The notes: generated from the letters alone by a model not told the origin. DNA of 64,000 nt from Streptosporangiaceae bacterium NEAU-GS5 (GCA_017592665.1 JAGFNW010000004.1:62001-126000), one strand, 5' to 3'; shown: positions 40,930 to 49,991, numbered from the stretch's first letter. Numbers and translations are program-made.

Positions 40930-41794
40930 CGTGATCCTCAAGGCGCGGCACGCCGCGCCTGTCACCAGCGAGCGGCGCCGGGCCCTGGTGGGCCGGGGCG
41001 TCCGGCTGACGCTGCTCCTGCTGTTCGTGGTGCTGTTCCTGATCCCGATCTACGTGCTGCTGGTCACCAGCTTCAAGCCGCTCAGCGAGGCCGACCCCGG
41101 CCAGGCGTGGAACCTGCCGCAGCAGTGGACCACCGAGGCGTGGCGGGTGGCCTGGGAGAAGCTCGAGCCCGGCCTGGTCAACAGCGTGCTGCTGGCCGTG
41201 CCCGGGTCGCTGATCTCGGCCGTGCTCGGCGCCCTCAACGGCTACGTGCTGGCGAAGTGGCGCTTCCCCGGCGCGGACCTGGTCTTCACGCTTTTCCTGT
41301 TCGGGATGTTCGTCCCCTACCAGGGCGTGATGATCCCGCTGGTCCAGCTGATGGTGAACCTGGGCGTGTACGGCGGGATCCCAGGGCTGGTCCTGGCGCA
41401 CGTGGTGTATGGAATCCCGATCTGCACGCTGATCTTCCGGAACTACTACGTGACGATCCCGGACGAGCTCCTGGAGGCCTCGCGGGTCGACGGCGCGGGC
41501 ATGCTGCGCACACTGTGGTCGATAGTGCTGCCCGTCTCGGGCCCGGCGTTCGCCGTGGTGATCATCTGGCAGTTCACGTCGCTGTGGAACGACTTCCTGT
41601 TCGCGGTCTTCCTCACCGCGCCCACGTCGTGGCCGACCACGGTGATGCTGAACAACATCGCCGGAGCGCAGACCGTCCCGTACAGCCAGCAGATGGCGGC
41701 GGCCATCCTCGCGTCCCTCCCGACGATGCTGATCTACATCCTGCTGGGCCGCTTCTTCATGCGCGGCCTCATGGCGGGAGCCCTCAAGGGGTGA
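40919..41794 (+). CDS. sugar ABC transporter permease 2
   Basis: A 291-residue MalG/UgpE-type permease: a cytoplasmic basic N-terminus, LLLLFVVLFLIPIYVLLVTS as the first helix and the EAA motif in ELLEASRVDGAGMLRTLWSI. Completes the channel of the sugar importer. Its stop is overlapped by 11 bp by the convergent ArsR-like gene. Confidence 0.9.
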   Translation: MAADVILKARHAAPVTSERRRALVGRGVRLTLLLLFVVLFLIPIYVLLVTSFKPLSEADPGQAWNLPQQWTTEAWRVAWEKLEPGLVNSVLLAVPGSLISAVLGALNGYVLAKWRFPGADLVFTLFLFGMFVPYQGVMIPLVQLMVNLGVYGGIPGLVLAHVVYGIPICTLIFRNYYVTIPDELLEASRVDGAGMLRTLWSIVLPVSGPAFAVVIIWQFTSLWNDFLFAVFLTAPTSWPTTVMLNNIAGAQTVPYSQQMAAAILASLPTMLIYILLGRFFMRGLMAGALKG

Positions 41795-42755
41795 CCAGCG
41801 CGTCCCCGAGCGGGGTGCGCTGGTAGAGCACGCTGCGTCCGGTCCTGCTGCCGATGATCAGTCCGCTTCGGCGCAGGGCCGTGACGTGCTCTCCGGTCGC
41901 CCCCAGGCTCAGCGCGAGATGCGCGGCCAGCTGCGAGGTCGTCGCGGGCACGGCCAGCTCCACCAGGATCCGCGCCCGCGACCGGCCGATCAGGCCCTCC
42001 AGCGCGCCCGCCGCCCGCCCGTCCGGCGCCCCCACGCCGCGCGCCGGATAGACCATCGCGTACGGCCAGGCCTCCTCCAGGTAGCAGATCACCTTCGGGA
42101 TGAACACGCTCGGGACGAACAGCAGGCCACGGCCGTCGAGCGCGTGCTCGTTGAGCTGGGAGATCCCGTCGCGCAGCTCGATCAACCCGGCCGGATCCCA
42201 GCGCAGGTGGGGGTCGAGATCGTCGAGGGCCGCGGCCCAGCCGTACGAGGTCAGCCGCCCACCCCGCTGGACGACGTCGCGCTCGAGTATGGCGCTGAAC
42301 CGCGGCCACTCCGGCTCGACGAGATGCCGCCAGGCCAGCTCCAGCGCGTCCGCGATGATCTCGACGACGTCGGGCGAGGTCAGGATCGCGCGCGCCTCGC
42401 CCGGCACCGCGTGGCCTTCGAGATTGCGCTCGATCTCGCTCCTCGCCTGGTCGGGCGGGGTGCTCCGGACGCGTTCCAGCTCGTCCTCGAACCGCGCGAC
42501 GACGCTGATCGGCGGCGGCGACACGAAGTCGGCGTTGTAGCCGTTGTGCCGGAACAGCGCCACGAGCGCCCTCAATCCGGCGCTCGCGCCGAGGATCCTC
42601 CGGTATGGCTCGCGCATCCGCTCCGCCCACGGCCGAAGGGCCCCCGCCGGGTGGAAGCCGTTGACCGTGCGCAGCGCGGCCGACGTCTCGACCATCGGCG
42701 AGATGGCGAAACGGCTGGCCGCGACGTCCTGCGGGCTTACCTGAATGCGATACAT
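41784..42755 (-). CDS. ArsR-type winged-helix regulator (DUF5937 class)
   Basis: A 323-residue protein with a ~240-residue N-terminal domain of unknown function and a C-terminal ArsR-like winged helix (RARILVELAVPATTSQLAAH, LGATGEHVTALRRSGLIIGS, GRSVLYQRTPLGDAL). This layout matches the DUF5937/ArsR proteins often found beside MFS exporters in actinomycetes. It is divergent from an MFS gene, with an inverted repeat between them that is probably its operator. Confidence 0.82.
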   Translation of the reverse strand: MYRIQVSPQDVAASRFAISPMVETSAALRTVNGFHPAGALRPWAERMREPYRRILGASAGLRALVALFRHNGYNADFVSPPPISVVARFEDELERVRSTPPDQARSEIERNLEGHAVPGEARAILTSPDVVEIIADALELAWRHLVEPEWPRFSAILERDVVQRGGRLTSYGWAAALDDLDPHLRWDPAGLIELRDGISQLNEHALDGRGLLFVPSVFIPKVICYLEEAWPYAMVYPARGVGAPDGRAAGALEGLIGRSRARILVELAVPATTSQLAAHLALSLGATGEHVTALRRSGLIIGSRTGRSVLYQRTPLGDALVTP

Positions 42756-42762
42756 GATGATC

Positions 42763-42780
42763 TTTCGGTCATTTCCGAAA
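42763..42780. promoter_or_regulatory. inverted repeat between ArsR-like and MFS genes
   Basis: TTTCGG (42763-42768) and CCGAAA (42775-42780) form perfect arms around TCATTT, followed by the AT-rich ATATTATC. It lies 7 bp upstream of the regulator's start and 40 bp upstream of the MFS start, so binding would control both. Confidence 0.6.
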
Positions 42781-42820
42781 TATTATCTCCGGGCCCGGCC
42801 GGCGCTGAAGCATCGTCCGC

Positions 42821-44002
42821 ATGACTACGGCAGTGACGCGGGGGGCGACGTTCGGCGAGGTCCTGGCCGTCGGCGAGTTCCGGATCCTGTTCGGCGGCTT
42901 CTCGCTGCAGGTGCTCGGCGAGTCGGTGAAGATGCTGGCCCTGTCCGTGCTCGTGTACACCGCGACCGGTTCGCCCGCGCTGGCCGCCGTGGCGTACATG
43001 ATCGGATTCGTGCCGCACGCGCTCGGCGGCACGCTGCTGCTGTCGCTCGCCGACCGCCTGCCGTCGCGCCCGCTGATCGTCGCCGGCGAGATCGTGCGCA
43101 TCGCCGTCTGCCTGGCGCTGGCGCTGCTCGGGATGCCCGTGTGGACCATGCTGGTGATCGTCTTCCTCACCGGCATGTTCACGCCCGTCTTCATGGCCGC
43201 GCGGAACGCGATGCTCCCGGAGGTGTTGTCCGGCGACGCGTACATCGTCGGCCGCTCGATGATGACCGTCGTCTCCGCGAGCGCGCAGGTCGCCGGGCTG
43301 GCCGCGGGCGGGGCTCTGCTCGCCCTCACGGGCCCGCGCGGCGCCCTGCTGCTCACCGCCGCCCTCGCCGCGGCCGGAGCCGTCCTCGTCCGTCTCGGCC
43401 TCCGCCCGCGCCCCGCACGTCACTCGGGAGGCCCTGGAAGCGTACGGGAGACCCTGCGCGGCAACGGGGAGCTGCTGCGGGACCCCGCCATCCGCGGGCT
43501 GCTCCTGGCCGGCTGGGGCCCGATCTGGCTGCTGTCCGGGGCGGAGGCGGTGATCGTCCCCTACCTGGGGGCGCAGGCCGGGTTCGTGCTGGCGTCGTTC
43601 GCGGTGGGGATGGGCGCGGGCGACTTCGTGGTCGGCCGGTTCGTGCCGCCGCGCCTTCGCGAGCGGCTGTCCTTCCCGCTCGCCTGCCTGCTGGGCGTGC
43701 CGCTCATGCTGTTCGCGGCCCGGCCCAGCCTGCTCGCCGCCGCGGCCCTGGCCGTTCTCTCAGCCGCCTGTACGGCTTTCGCCCTCGGCATCCAGCGCAG
43801 GTTCGTGGAGATCGTGCCCGAGCGACGCAGAGGTCAGGCCTTCGGCCTGATGAACGCCGGCGCGATGACAGGCCAGGGGCTGGGCGCGGCGGCTCTCGGC
43901 GCACTGGCCGAAGCCGTCGGACCGCACAACGCCGTCGCCCTGGCGGGGGCCGCCATCCTCGCCTGGTCCCTGGCCTGCCGTCGTCACCTCAGAGGGTCAT
44001 GA
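42821..44002 (+). CDS. MFS transporter (probable drug/metabolite exporter)
   Basis: A 393-residue major facilitator protein with about twelve hydrophobic segments. It starts with GEFRILFGGFSLQVLGESVK and has the loop motif SLADRLPSRPLIVAGEIVR after helix 2. The family resembles macrolide-type (MefA-like) and other multidrug exporters. Divergent ArsR-like regulator with intervening operator suggests substrate-induced expression. The substrate is unknown. Confidence 0.82.
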   Translation: MTTAVTRGATFGEVLAVGEFRILFGGFSLQVLGESVKMLALSVLVYTATGSPALAAVAYMIGFVPHALGGTLLLSLADRLPSRPLIVAGEIVRIAVCLALALLGMPVWTMLVIVFLTGMFTPVFMAARNAMLPEVLSGDAYIVGRSMMTVVSASAQVAGLAAGGALLALTGPRGALLLTAALAAAGAVLVRLGLRPRPARHSGGPGSVRETLRGNGELLRDPAIRGLLLAGWGPIWLLSGAEAVIVPYLGAQAGFVLASFAVGMGAGDFVVGRFVPPRLRERLSFPLACLLGVPLMLFAARPSLLAAAALAVLSAACTAFALGIQRRFVEIVPERRRGQAFGLMNAGAMTGQGLGAAALGALAEAVGPHNAVALAGAAILAWSLACRRHLRGS

Positions 44003-44005
44003 GTG

Positions 44006-45709
44006 TCACGGGCAGCCGCCCTTCGCCGGAGGCTTGCCGAAGACCAGGTTGACGGCCGAACCGCGGGCGACCTGGGTGCCCGGCTCCGGCCATTGCGAGG
44101 AGACCTTGCCCAGGTGGTTGCAGTCGACCCGCTCGCCCTGCGTGCCGACCGTCAGCCCGGCCGCGTTGATGTCGCTGTAGGCCCCCTGACGGAACTCGTC
44201 GACCACGTTGGGGACCGTGGCCGTGGTCGGCGCGTTGATCGTCCAGGTGAAGGAGTACGTCCCCGGCGGGGTCGCGGTGATGTCGTGTCCCGTTATCGTC
44301 ACCGTGAACGTGCCGACGGTGTTGGGTGTGCCGGAGATGACGCCGGTCGCGGCGTTGATCGACAGCCCGGGCGGCAGCCCGCCGGCGGACCAGGTGTAGG
44401 GCACGAGGCCGTCGGTGCCGCGCACGGTCAGGCTCACCGGGGTGTTGACGAGCGTCGCCTGGTCGGAGGTGACCACCGCGCCGAAGGGGAAGGGCCGGAC
44501 CAGGGCGCCCAATCCGATGGGCGTGCCGACGCCGGTCGGCCCGTCCCAGCCCCTGCGCGCGCCGCACAGCGGAACGCCGCAGTCGCCGCTGCCGCCGGCC
44601 GTCACGTCGGTGAGCACGTTCTCCCCCGGCACCACCTGCGGACCGCGGCCGACGAAGTGCCGGTAGGGGTAGAACCCGGCGTAGTCGGCCGCTTGGGGCG
44701 CTCCGGCCATGGCGTACATCGTGGCGATGATGGGGCTGGCCACGCTGGTGCCGCCCAGCACGACCCACCCGTGGTCGTCCTCGCCGAAGGTGTCGTAGAC
44801 CGCGACGCCGGTGGCCGGATCGGCGACCGCCGCGATGTCCGAGGTCGCCCTCCTGGGGCAGTGCGTGTCGATGATGCCGATCTGCCAGCCGGGCTGCGGC
44901 TCGTAGGCCGAGCAGCCGTCTCCGGCCCCGTTCCAGGCCTCTTCGACGAAGCGCGTGGTGGTGCCGCGCCGTACGGAGGTGCCGCCGACCGCGACCACGT
45001 ACGGCGAGGCGGCCGGATACTCCACGCCGGAATCGTCGCCGGAGGAGAATGTGATCACCTTGCCGGGGCGGTTCAGATGGCCGTCGAGGTCGCCCTCTTC
45101 ACGCCATTCGTCGGCGCCCCAGCTGTTGGAGACGAAGGCGGTCTGGGTCAGCGCGTAGTCGATCCCGGCGAACAGGCTGTCGTTGCCGTTGTCGTCGGTC
45201 TCCACCAGCAGGATCTTGCAGAGCGGGCAGGTGGCCGAGACCATCTGGATGTCGAGGGCGATCTCACCCGCCCAGTCCGTGTCCGGCCGGGGCAGCGGGC
45301 TGGTTCCCCCCGACTGGTTCACCTTCCGGAAGCACCCGTTCGCGCTGGTGCACGCCGGCAGGCCGAAGTTGGCGCGATATTGCGCCAGGTCCGACTCCGC
45401 GTTGGGGTCGTCGAAGGCGTCGACGATGGCGACGGTCGTGCCGAACCCCAGGCTCCGGTCGAGGTGGTACAGCTCCGCGAGGTCGCTCGGCGAGAGGCCG
45501 ACGTTGAGCGCCTGCGCTCTGGGCGACATCGACGAGACGATGTCGGTGCGGCGAAGCGCCAGGCAGGTCGCCGTCTTGCCCGGTAAGGCCGGCGGGCAGA
45601 CGCTTTCCTGGCTCGGCGCCGCCGACGCGGGTGAAGGCGCCGAAAGCGGTGCCGTGAGCAGGGCCGCGACCGCGGCGACAACGGCGGATAGTGCCCGTAA
45701 TGGTGTCAT
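44006..45709 (-). CDS. secreted S53-family peptidase with Ig-like and PASTA domains
   Basis: A 567-residue secreted protease. ATG at 45709 follows AAAGGAGCG; the signal peptide ends near 31. The sedolisin catalytic residues are visible: Glu149 and Asp153 in GEIALDIQ, SNSWGADEW around 194-202 and Ser322 in GGTSVASP. The ~150-residue prodomain of typical sedolisins is missing; only ~50 residues precede the catalytic domain. Residues ~400-490 form a putative Ig-like repeat (GLPPGLSINAATGVISGTPN) and ~495-560 a PASTA domain (TVPNVVDEF...), which usually binds peptidoglycan or muropeptides. It may act at the cell wall. Confidence 0.88.
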   Translation of the reverse strand: MTPLRALSAVVAAVAALLTAPLSAPSPASAAPSQESVCPPALPGKTATCLALRRTDIVSSMSPRAQALNVGLSPSDLAELYHLDRSLGFGTTVAIVDAFDDPNAESDLAQYRANFGLPACTSANGCFRKVNQSGGTSPLPRPDTDWAGEIALDIQMVSATCPLCKILLVETDDNGNDSLFAGIDYALTQTAFVSNSWGADEWREEGDLDGHLNRPGKVITFSSGDDSGVEYPAASPYVVAVGGTSVRRGTTTRFVEEAWNGAGDGCSAYEPQPGWQIGIIDTHCPRRATSDIAAVADPATGVAVYDTFGEDDHGWVVLGGTSVASPIIATMYAMAGAPQAADYAGFYPYRHFVGRGPQVVPGENVLTDVTAGGSGDCGVPLCGARRGWDGPTGVGTPIGLGALVRPFPFGAVVTSDQATLVNTPVSLTVRGTDGLVPYTWSAGGLPPGLSINAATGVISGTPNTVGTFTVTITGHDITATPPGTYSFTWTINAPTTATVPNVVDEFRQGAYSDINAAGLTVGTQGERVDCNHLGKVSSQWPEPGTQVARGSAVNLVFGKPPAKGGCP

Positions 45710-45719
45710 ATTCGCTCCT

Positions 45720-46400
45720 TTATTGCGGAGCGCGTTCCACCACGTTCCGCTGCTCAGAGGAGGCGAGGCCGTCGATCTGACGGTCGTGGAGGCGGCTGAG
45801 CAGCAGCAGTGAGGTGACCGCGCCGATCAGGGCGCAGAACATGTCCCACTGGGTGTCCCAGACGTCTCCCTGGGTGGCGAGGAAGGCGTCGGCGGCCTGG
45901 CCCGCGGCCAGCGACGTCCACCATTCGAGCAGTTCGAAGAAGGCGCTGAAGGCCAGGCACACGCAGACGGTCAGCGGCCCGAGCCAGGCGCTGCGGCGCA
46001 GCGGAGACGTGCGCACCAGCAGCTCGCGGACCAAAATGGCCGGCACGAACCCCTGCGTCAGGTGACCGATGCGGTCATAGGGGTTACGTGACAGGTCGAA
46101 GACGTCCTGCAGCCAGTAGCCGAACGGCACCCGCTCGTACGTGAAGTAACCCCCGACGATCAGCACGAGCGCGTGCAGCGCGAGCAGGCAGCACAGCAGC
46201 GACGTGAGCGGGAAGCGCCGCCACGTCAGCACCACGAGCGGGAGCCCGATCATCACCCAGAAGGTCTCGAGGAACCAGGTGAGCCGGTCGTGCGGCTGCA
46301 GGCCGCTCAGCGCCAGCGCCAGGAGCACGGCGACGGCCAGCGCGACAGGAAGCCGCCGCGCACGCGGCGCGGCAGTGGTGGCGGGAGAAGTGACGCTCAT
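45720..46400 (-). CDS. DUF2238 (YjdF-like) membrane protein
   Basis: A 226-residue integral membrane protein with about six segments. The conserved DUF2238 core is visible as LQDVFDLSRNPYDRIGHLTQG and FFELLEWW, with QGDVWDTQWDMFCALIGA near the C-terminus. The function of the family is unknown. It sits 10 bp upstream of the S53 protease gene on the same strand, so the two may be co-transcribed. The charged C-terminus (QIDGLASSEQRNVVERAPQ) is cytoplasmic or exposed. Confidence 0.85.
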   Translation of the reverse strand: MSVTSPATTAAPRARRLPVALAVAVLLALALSGLQPHDRLTWFLETFWVMIGLPLVVLTWRRFPLTSLLCCLLALHALVLIVGGYFTYERVPFGYWLQDVFDLSRNPYDRIGHLTQGFVPAILVRELLVRTSPLRRSAWLGPLTVCVCLAFSAFFELLEWWTSLAAGQAADAFLATQGDVWDTQWDMFCALIGAVTSLLLLSRLHDRQIDGLASSEQRNVVERAPQ

Positions 46401-46489
46401 CGGTCGCCTTCACGTGATCCGGGGGGCATGGGTCACATGATCCGCGTTCCATCCAGTGCCACACCAGCCCGGGCCTGCACGGCCGACGA

Positions 46490-47935
46490 TCAGAGCAGCG
46501 ACTGGATGACGGCTCTGGCGATGGGAGCGGCGGCCACCCCGCCGAAGCCGCCGTGTTCCAGCAGGACGCCCACGGCGACGACGGGGCTGCGGGCCGGGGC
46601 GAAGGCCGTGAAAACGGCGTGGTCGGAGCCCTCGTTCTCGGCGGTGCCGGTCTTGGCGGCCACTTCGACACCAGGGATGGCCGCGGCGGCGCCGGTGCCG
46701 CCGGGTTCGGTGACGGACACCATCATGGAGGTGAGCTGTTCGGCCACGTCGCCGCTGACGGCCTGCCGGTATTCCTCGGGGTCGGCCGTATCGACCAGGG
46801 AGCCGTCGCCCAGCCGGACCTCGTCCACCAGGTAGGGCCGCATGAGCTCGCCGCCGTTGCCGATGGCCGCGGAGATCATGGCGATCTGCAGGGGCGTGGC
46901 CCGCACGTCGAACTGCCCGATGGCCGACATGGCGGTCTGCGCCTTGTCCAGCCCGGCCGGGTAGATGCTGGGCGAGACCGGCATGGGCACGCTCAGCGAG
47001 TCGTCGTCGAAGCCGAAGGCGTCGGCCTGCGCGCGGAGCACGTCCTGGCCGAGGTCGAGGCCGACGTTGGCGAAGGCCGTGTTGCACGACAGCTGGAACG
47101 CCAGGGCGAAGGTGGGGGTGCCGTCGCCGCAGGGCTCTCCGCCCGAGTTGCGGAGGTAGGTGGTGGTTCCAGGCAGGCGCAGCTGCGTCGGGGCGGAGAC
47201 GTCGGTCGACGGCTGGTAGTCGCCGGAACCGAGTCCCGCGGCGCTGGTCACGACCTTGAACGTCGATCCCGGCGGATAGGTCTGGTTCAGCGCGCGGTTG
47301 AGCAGCGGCCGGCCGGGGTCCTTCCGGTAGGACTTGTCCACCCGGGCCAGCCGTGCGCTGTCGGTGGTCGTGTAGTCGTTCGGGTCGTACGTCGGATAGG
47401 AGGCCATGGCGAGGATGGCCCCGGTCGCCGGGTTGATCGCGACCACGGCGCCCGGCTGTCCCGTCGCGCGCAGGCTCTCGTACGCGGCGCGCTGCGCCCG
47501 CGGGTCGACGGTCAGGGTGACAGTGGCGCCCGACGGCGGATCACCCTTGATCAGGGACCTGACCTTGACCTTCGGGTCGCTTCCCGACAGGTAGTCCTCT
47601 TCGGCCCGCTCGATCCCGGTCGAGCCGTAGAGCGCCAGATAGCCCGTGACAGGCGCGTACATCCGGCCGTAGGGATACTCGCGCCGATACGCGTACTGGC
47701 CGCCGGCGTGGCGGCTACGGGCGACGACGGTCCCGTCGCTCAGCAGGATGTCGCCACGCGGGTTGTCGAAGCGCGCGATCAGCGTGCGCTGATTCCTGGG
47801 GTCGGCGTTGAGCGCGTCGGCCCGGAAGCCCTGGATGTAGGTGACGTTTCCGAGCAGTGCGAACATCATCCCGCCGGACGCCAGCGCGACGCCGCGCAGC
47901 GGAATGTTGATCCTGCGCACGCGTGGTCCCGCCAT
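46490..47935 (-). CDS. class B penicillin-binding protein (PbpA-like transpeptidase)
   Basis: A 481-residue D,D-transpeptidase anchored by one N-terminal helix (~11-30). The active-site motifs are S-T-F-K with Ser224, S-C-N at 283-285 and K-T-G at 428-430. The dimerisation-domain motif FDNPRGDILLSDGTVVARS matches actinobacterial PbpA, which crosslinks septal or lateral peptidoglycan. Unlike the usual pbpA, no FtsW/RodA or protein-kinase gene is adjacent, so this is probably an extra copy. An in-line GTG/ATG start at 47935 follows AGAAGGGGAT. Confidence 0.9.
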   Translation of the reverse strand: MAGPRVRRINIPLRGVALASGGMMFALLGNVTYIQGFRADALNADPRNQRTLIARFDNPRGDILLSDGTVVARSRHAGGQYAYRREYPYGRMYAPVTGYLALYGSTGIERAEEDYLSGSDPKVKVRSLIKGDPPSGATVTLTVDPRAQRAAYESLRATGQPGAVVAINPATGAILAMASYPTYDPNDYTTTDSARLARVDKSYRKDPGRPLLNRALNQTYPPGSTFKVVTSAAGLGSGDYQPSTDVSAPTQLRLPGTTTYLRNSGGEPCGDGTPTFALAFQLSCNTAFANVGLDLGQDVLRAQADAFGFDDDSLSVPMPVSPSIYPAGLDKAQTAMSAIGQFDVRATPLQIAMISAAIGNGGELMRPYLVDEVRLGDGSLVDTADPEEYRQAVSGDVAEQLTSMMVSVTEPGGTGAAAAIPGVEVAAKTGTAENEGSDHAVFTAFAPARSPVVAVGVLLEHGGFGGVAAAPIARAVIQSLL

Positions 47936-47962
47936 GATCCCCTTCTAGCAGGGGACGGGGAA

Positions 47963-48346
47963 TCAGCAGGTAAAGGCGCGGTCCATGGCGAGCACGTCCT
48001 TGTAGTAACCGATCTTCCGCTTGATCGCGCCCTGCTTGGTCTGCAGGTCGTCCAGCTGCCGCTCGACGGCCCGGTCGTGGGCCTCCAGCAGCTCGATCCG
48101 CTCGGGGATGGTGTGGTCGCCCTGGCGGGTCAGCGCGGCGAAGCGGAGCATCTCCGCGATCGGCATGCCCGTGTCGCGCAGGCATCGGATCATGCCGAGC
48201 CAGCCGATGTCGTCGTCGGTGAAACGGCGCTGGCCGGCCGCGTTCCGGCCGATGCGCTCCAGAAGTCCGATCCGTTCGTAGTAACGCAGGGTGTCGAGGC
48301 TGAAGCCGGTCTCCTCGACCGCCTCCGCCGGTGTGTACACAGCCAC
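47963..48346 (-). CDS. MerR-family transcriptional regulator
   Basis: A 127-residue MerR protein: helix-turn-helix YTPAEAVEETGFSLDTLRYY, the wing IGRNAAGQRRFTDDD, then LRDTGMPIAEMLRFAALTRQ and a coiled coil with HDRAVERQLDDLQTKQGAIK. GTG at 48346 (or 48340) is the first start that keeps the HTH. The promoter has a 19-bp spacer filled by a perfect 20-bp palindrome. The GTG follows the -10 by only 7 bp, so the message is probably leaderless. Divergent from the aldo/keto reductase gene, its likely target. Confidence 0.88.
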   Translation of the reverse strand: MAVYTPAEAVEETGFSLDTLRYYERIGLLERIGRNAAGQRRFTDDDIGWLGMIRCLRDTGMPIAEMLRFAALTRQGDHTIPERIELLEAHDRAVERQLDDLQTKQGAIKRKIGYYKDVLAMDRAFTC

Positions 48347-48353
48347 GGAGTCG

Positions 48354-48384
48354 ATCCTGGCACCTGGAGCATGCTCCAGGTCAA
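48354..48384 (-). promoter_or_regulatory. MerR-type promoter and operator
   Basis: On the minus strand, TTGACC (48379-48384) and CAGGAT (48354-48359) are 19 bp apart, the long spacer typical of MerR-controlled promoters. ACCTGGAGCATGCTCCAGGT (48362-48381) is a perfect 20-bp palindrome almost filling the spacer. This pattern is the textbook MerR arrangement, although the -10 is weak. Confidence 0.75.
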
Positions 48385-48436
48385 GCCGATAAGGGCCCTT
48401 GCGCTGGAGCGCGGTCCAGGCGGCACGGTGGTCGGC

Positions 48437-49348
48437 ATGACACTCGCACTGGGCACCATCCCGTTCGGCACCACCGTTGACGAGCGCGATTCGTTCGCCA
48501 TCCTCGACCGATTCCTCGCCGCGGGCGGGGCCATCCTGGACACGGCCGACAATTACCCGTTCTGGATCGAGGGCGCGACCGGCGACGAGAGCGAGGCGAC
48601 GATCGGCCGGTGGATGGCCTCCCGTGGCGTACGGGACGAGATCATTTTGAGCACCAAGGTCGGCGGCCGGCCGGCCATACCGGGCGACCGCACGCTCGGC
48701 AGCGCCGAGGGTCTGTCCGAGAAGGCGATCATGACGGCGATCGAGGGCAGCCTGCGGCGGCTCGGCACCGACCGGGTGGACGTCTACTGGGCGCACATCG
48801 AGGATCGGTCGGTCCCGATCGAGGAGACGCTCGAGGTCTTCACCCGGCTTGTCGCCGACGGCAAGATACGCGAAACGGGTGCCAGCAACCATCCGGCCTG
48901 GCGGCTGGAGCGGGCCCGCCGGCTCGCGGGCGAACACGGCTGGACGGCTTACACGCATGTCCAGCTCCGCCACTCCTACCTTCGCCCGCGGCCGTGGGTG
49001 CGGCTGCCCGAGGGCGGCCATGTCCAGGTCAGCGATGAAATGCTGGACTACGTGCGGGCCGAGCCCGATCTGACCTTGTGGGCCTACTCGTCGCTGCTGT
49101 CCGGTGCGTACACCAGCAAGCCGCTTCCCGAGTACTACGACCATCCGGGCACGACCCGGCGGCTGGCCGTGCTGGATCAGGTGGCGGCCGAGGCGGGCGT
49201 CACCAGGAACCAGGTCGTGCTGGCCTGGATGCGGGCGCAGGGCATCATCCCGATCGTCGGCGTCAGCACGCTCGCCCAGCTGGAGGAGATGCTGGCCGAG
49301 GTGCGGCTCGCGCCGGAGCAGATCGAGAGGCTCGACGCGGCTAATTGA
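48437..49348 (+). CDS. aldo/keto reductase
   Basis: A 303-residue NADPH-dependent TIM-barrel reductase. The catalytic Tyr and Asp are in ILDTADNYPFW (Asp, Tyr), Lys in ILSTKVGGRP and His in VDVYWAHIED, which fulfils the AKR tetrad. The ending (RNQVVLAWMRAQGIIPIVGV) binds NADPH. It is divergent from the MerR gene, whose palindromic operator lies 56 bp upstream, so induction by an electrophile or xenobiotic is plausible. Its last 8 bp overlap the convergent TetR gene. Confidence 0.87.
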   Translation: MTLALGTIPFGTTVDERDSFAILDRFLAAGGAILDTADNYPFWIEGATGDESEATIGRWMASRGVRDEIILSTKVGGRPAIPGDRTLGSAEGLSEKAIMTAIEGSLRRLGTDRVDVYWAHIEDRSVPIEETLEVFTRLVADGKIRETGASNHPAWRLERARRLAGEHGWTAYTHVQLRHSYLRPRPWVRLPEGGHVQVSDEMLDYVRAEPDLTLWAYSSLLSGAYTSKPLPEYYDHPGTTRRLAVLDQVAAEAGVTRNQVVLAWMRAQGIIPIVGVSTLAQLEEMLAEVRLAPEQIERLDAAN

Positions 49349-49991
49349 TGTAGCTGGTCAAATAGCTCCTCACGAGGCGCTTGCACTCGGCGATCAGCTC
49401 GGGGTCGCCGTCCGGGTGCGAGCGGAAGGCCAGCTTGAGTATGGCGTCCGCGGCCTCGACCGCGACCACGAAGGCCCTGGCCAGCGACTCGTCGCCGGGC
49501 ACGCGCAGCAGCGGGCCGATCAGGTCGCGCAGCCGGTCGGCGACGACGACGTTGTTCTCCAGCGCCTCGTCGAGCACGCGCCTGGTGTCGGGCACGGCCG
49601 GCCCGCCCGGCGAGGTGAGGATCTCGCCGAAGTCGACGATGCCGAATCCGGGCGTGGTCCGCTTCATCAGCACGAACTCGTCGATGGCGAGATCGGCGGC
49701 ATGGGCGAGGTCGGGCAGCTCGGCGGTGGCCAGGCTGCCGGACAGGCGCGCGAGAAAGGCTTCCAGGTTACGCATGGCCAGCGCGCGCACGAGACCTTGT
49801 TTGTCGGGGAAGAACTGGTAGAAGGTCCCAATGGGCACTTCGGCGCGGCGGGCCACCTCTTTGGTGGTGAGTCCCTCATATCCCACTTCGTCGAGGAGCA
49901 CGGCGCATTCGTCGAGCATGCGCTCGACCCGTTCAAGACTGCGGCGCTGGGCCGGACGGCGGCGCAGCGTTCCTCCGGCGACGTTCGTCAT
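49341..49991 (-). CDS. TetR-family transcriptional regulator
   Basis: A 216-residue TetR protein with an N-terminal helix-turn-helix (RRSLERVERMLDECAVLLDE, LTTKEVARRAEVPIGTFYQF, FPDKQGLVRALAMR) and an all-helical effector domain. It is 40 bp from, and divergent to, the GH1 beta-glucosidase gene. Regulation of that gene is likely but an operator palindrome was not identified in the short gap. Confidence 0.88.
   Translation of the reverse strand: MTNVAGGTLRRRPAQRRSLERVERMLDECAVLLDEVGYEGLTTKEVARRAEVPIGTFYQFFPDKQGLVRALAMRNLEAFLARLSGSLATAELPDLAHAADLAIDEFVLMKRTTPGFGIVDFGEILTSPGGPAVPDTRRVLDEALENNVVVADRLRDLIGPLLRVPGDESLARAFVVAVEAADAILKLAFRSHPDGDPELIAECKRLVRSYLTSYIN

Noticed and set aside
46553-48436. 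Long upstream extension of the aldo/keto reductase frame
   Set aside because: It is antisense to the PBP and MerR genes; the family homology begins at ATG 48437.
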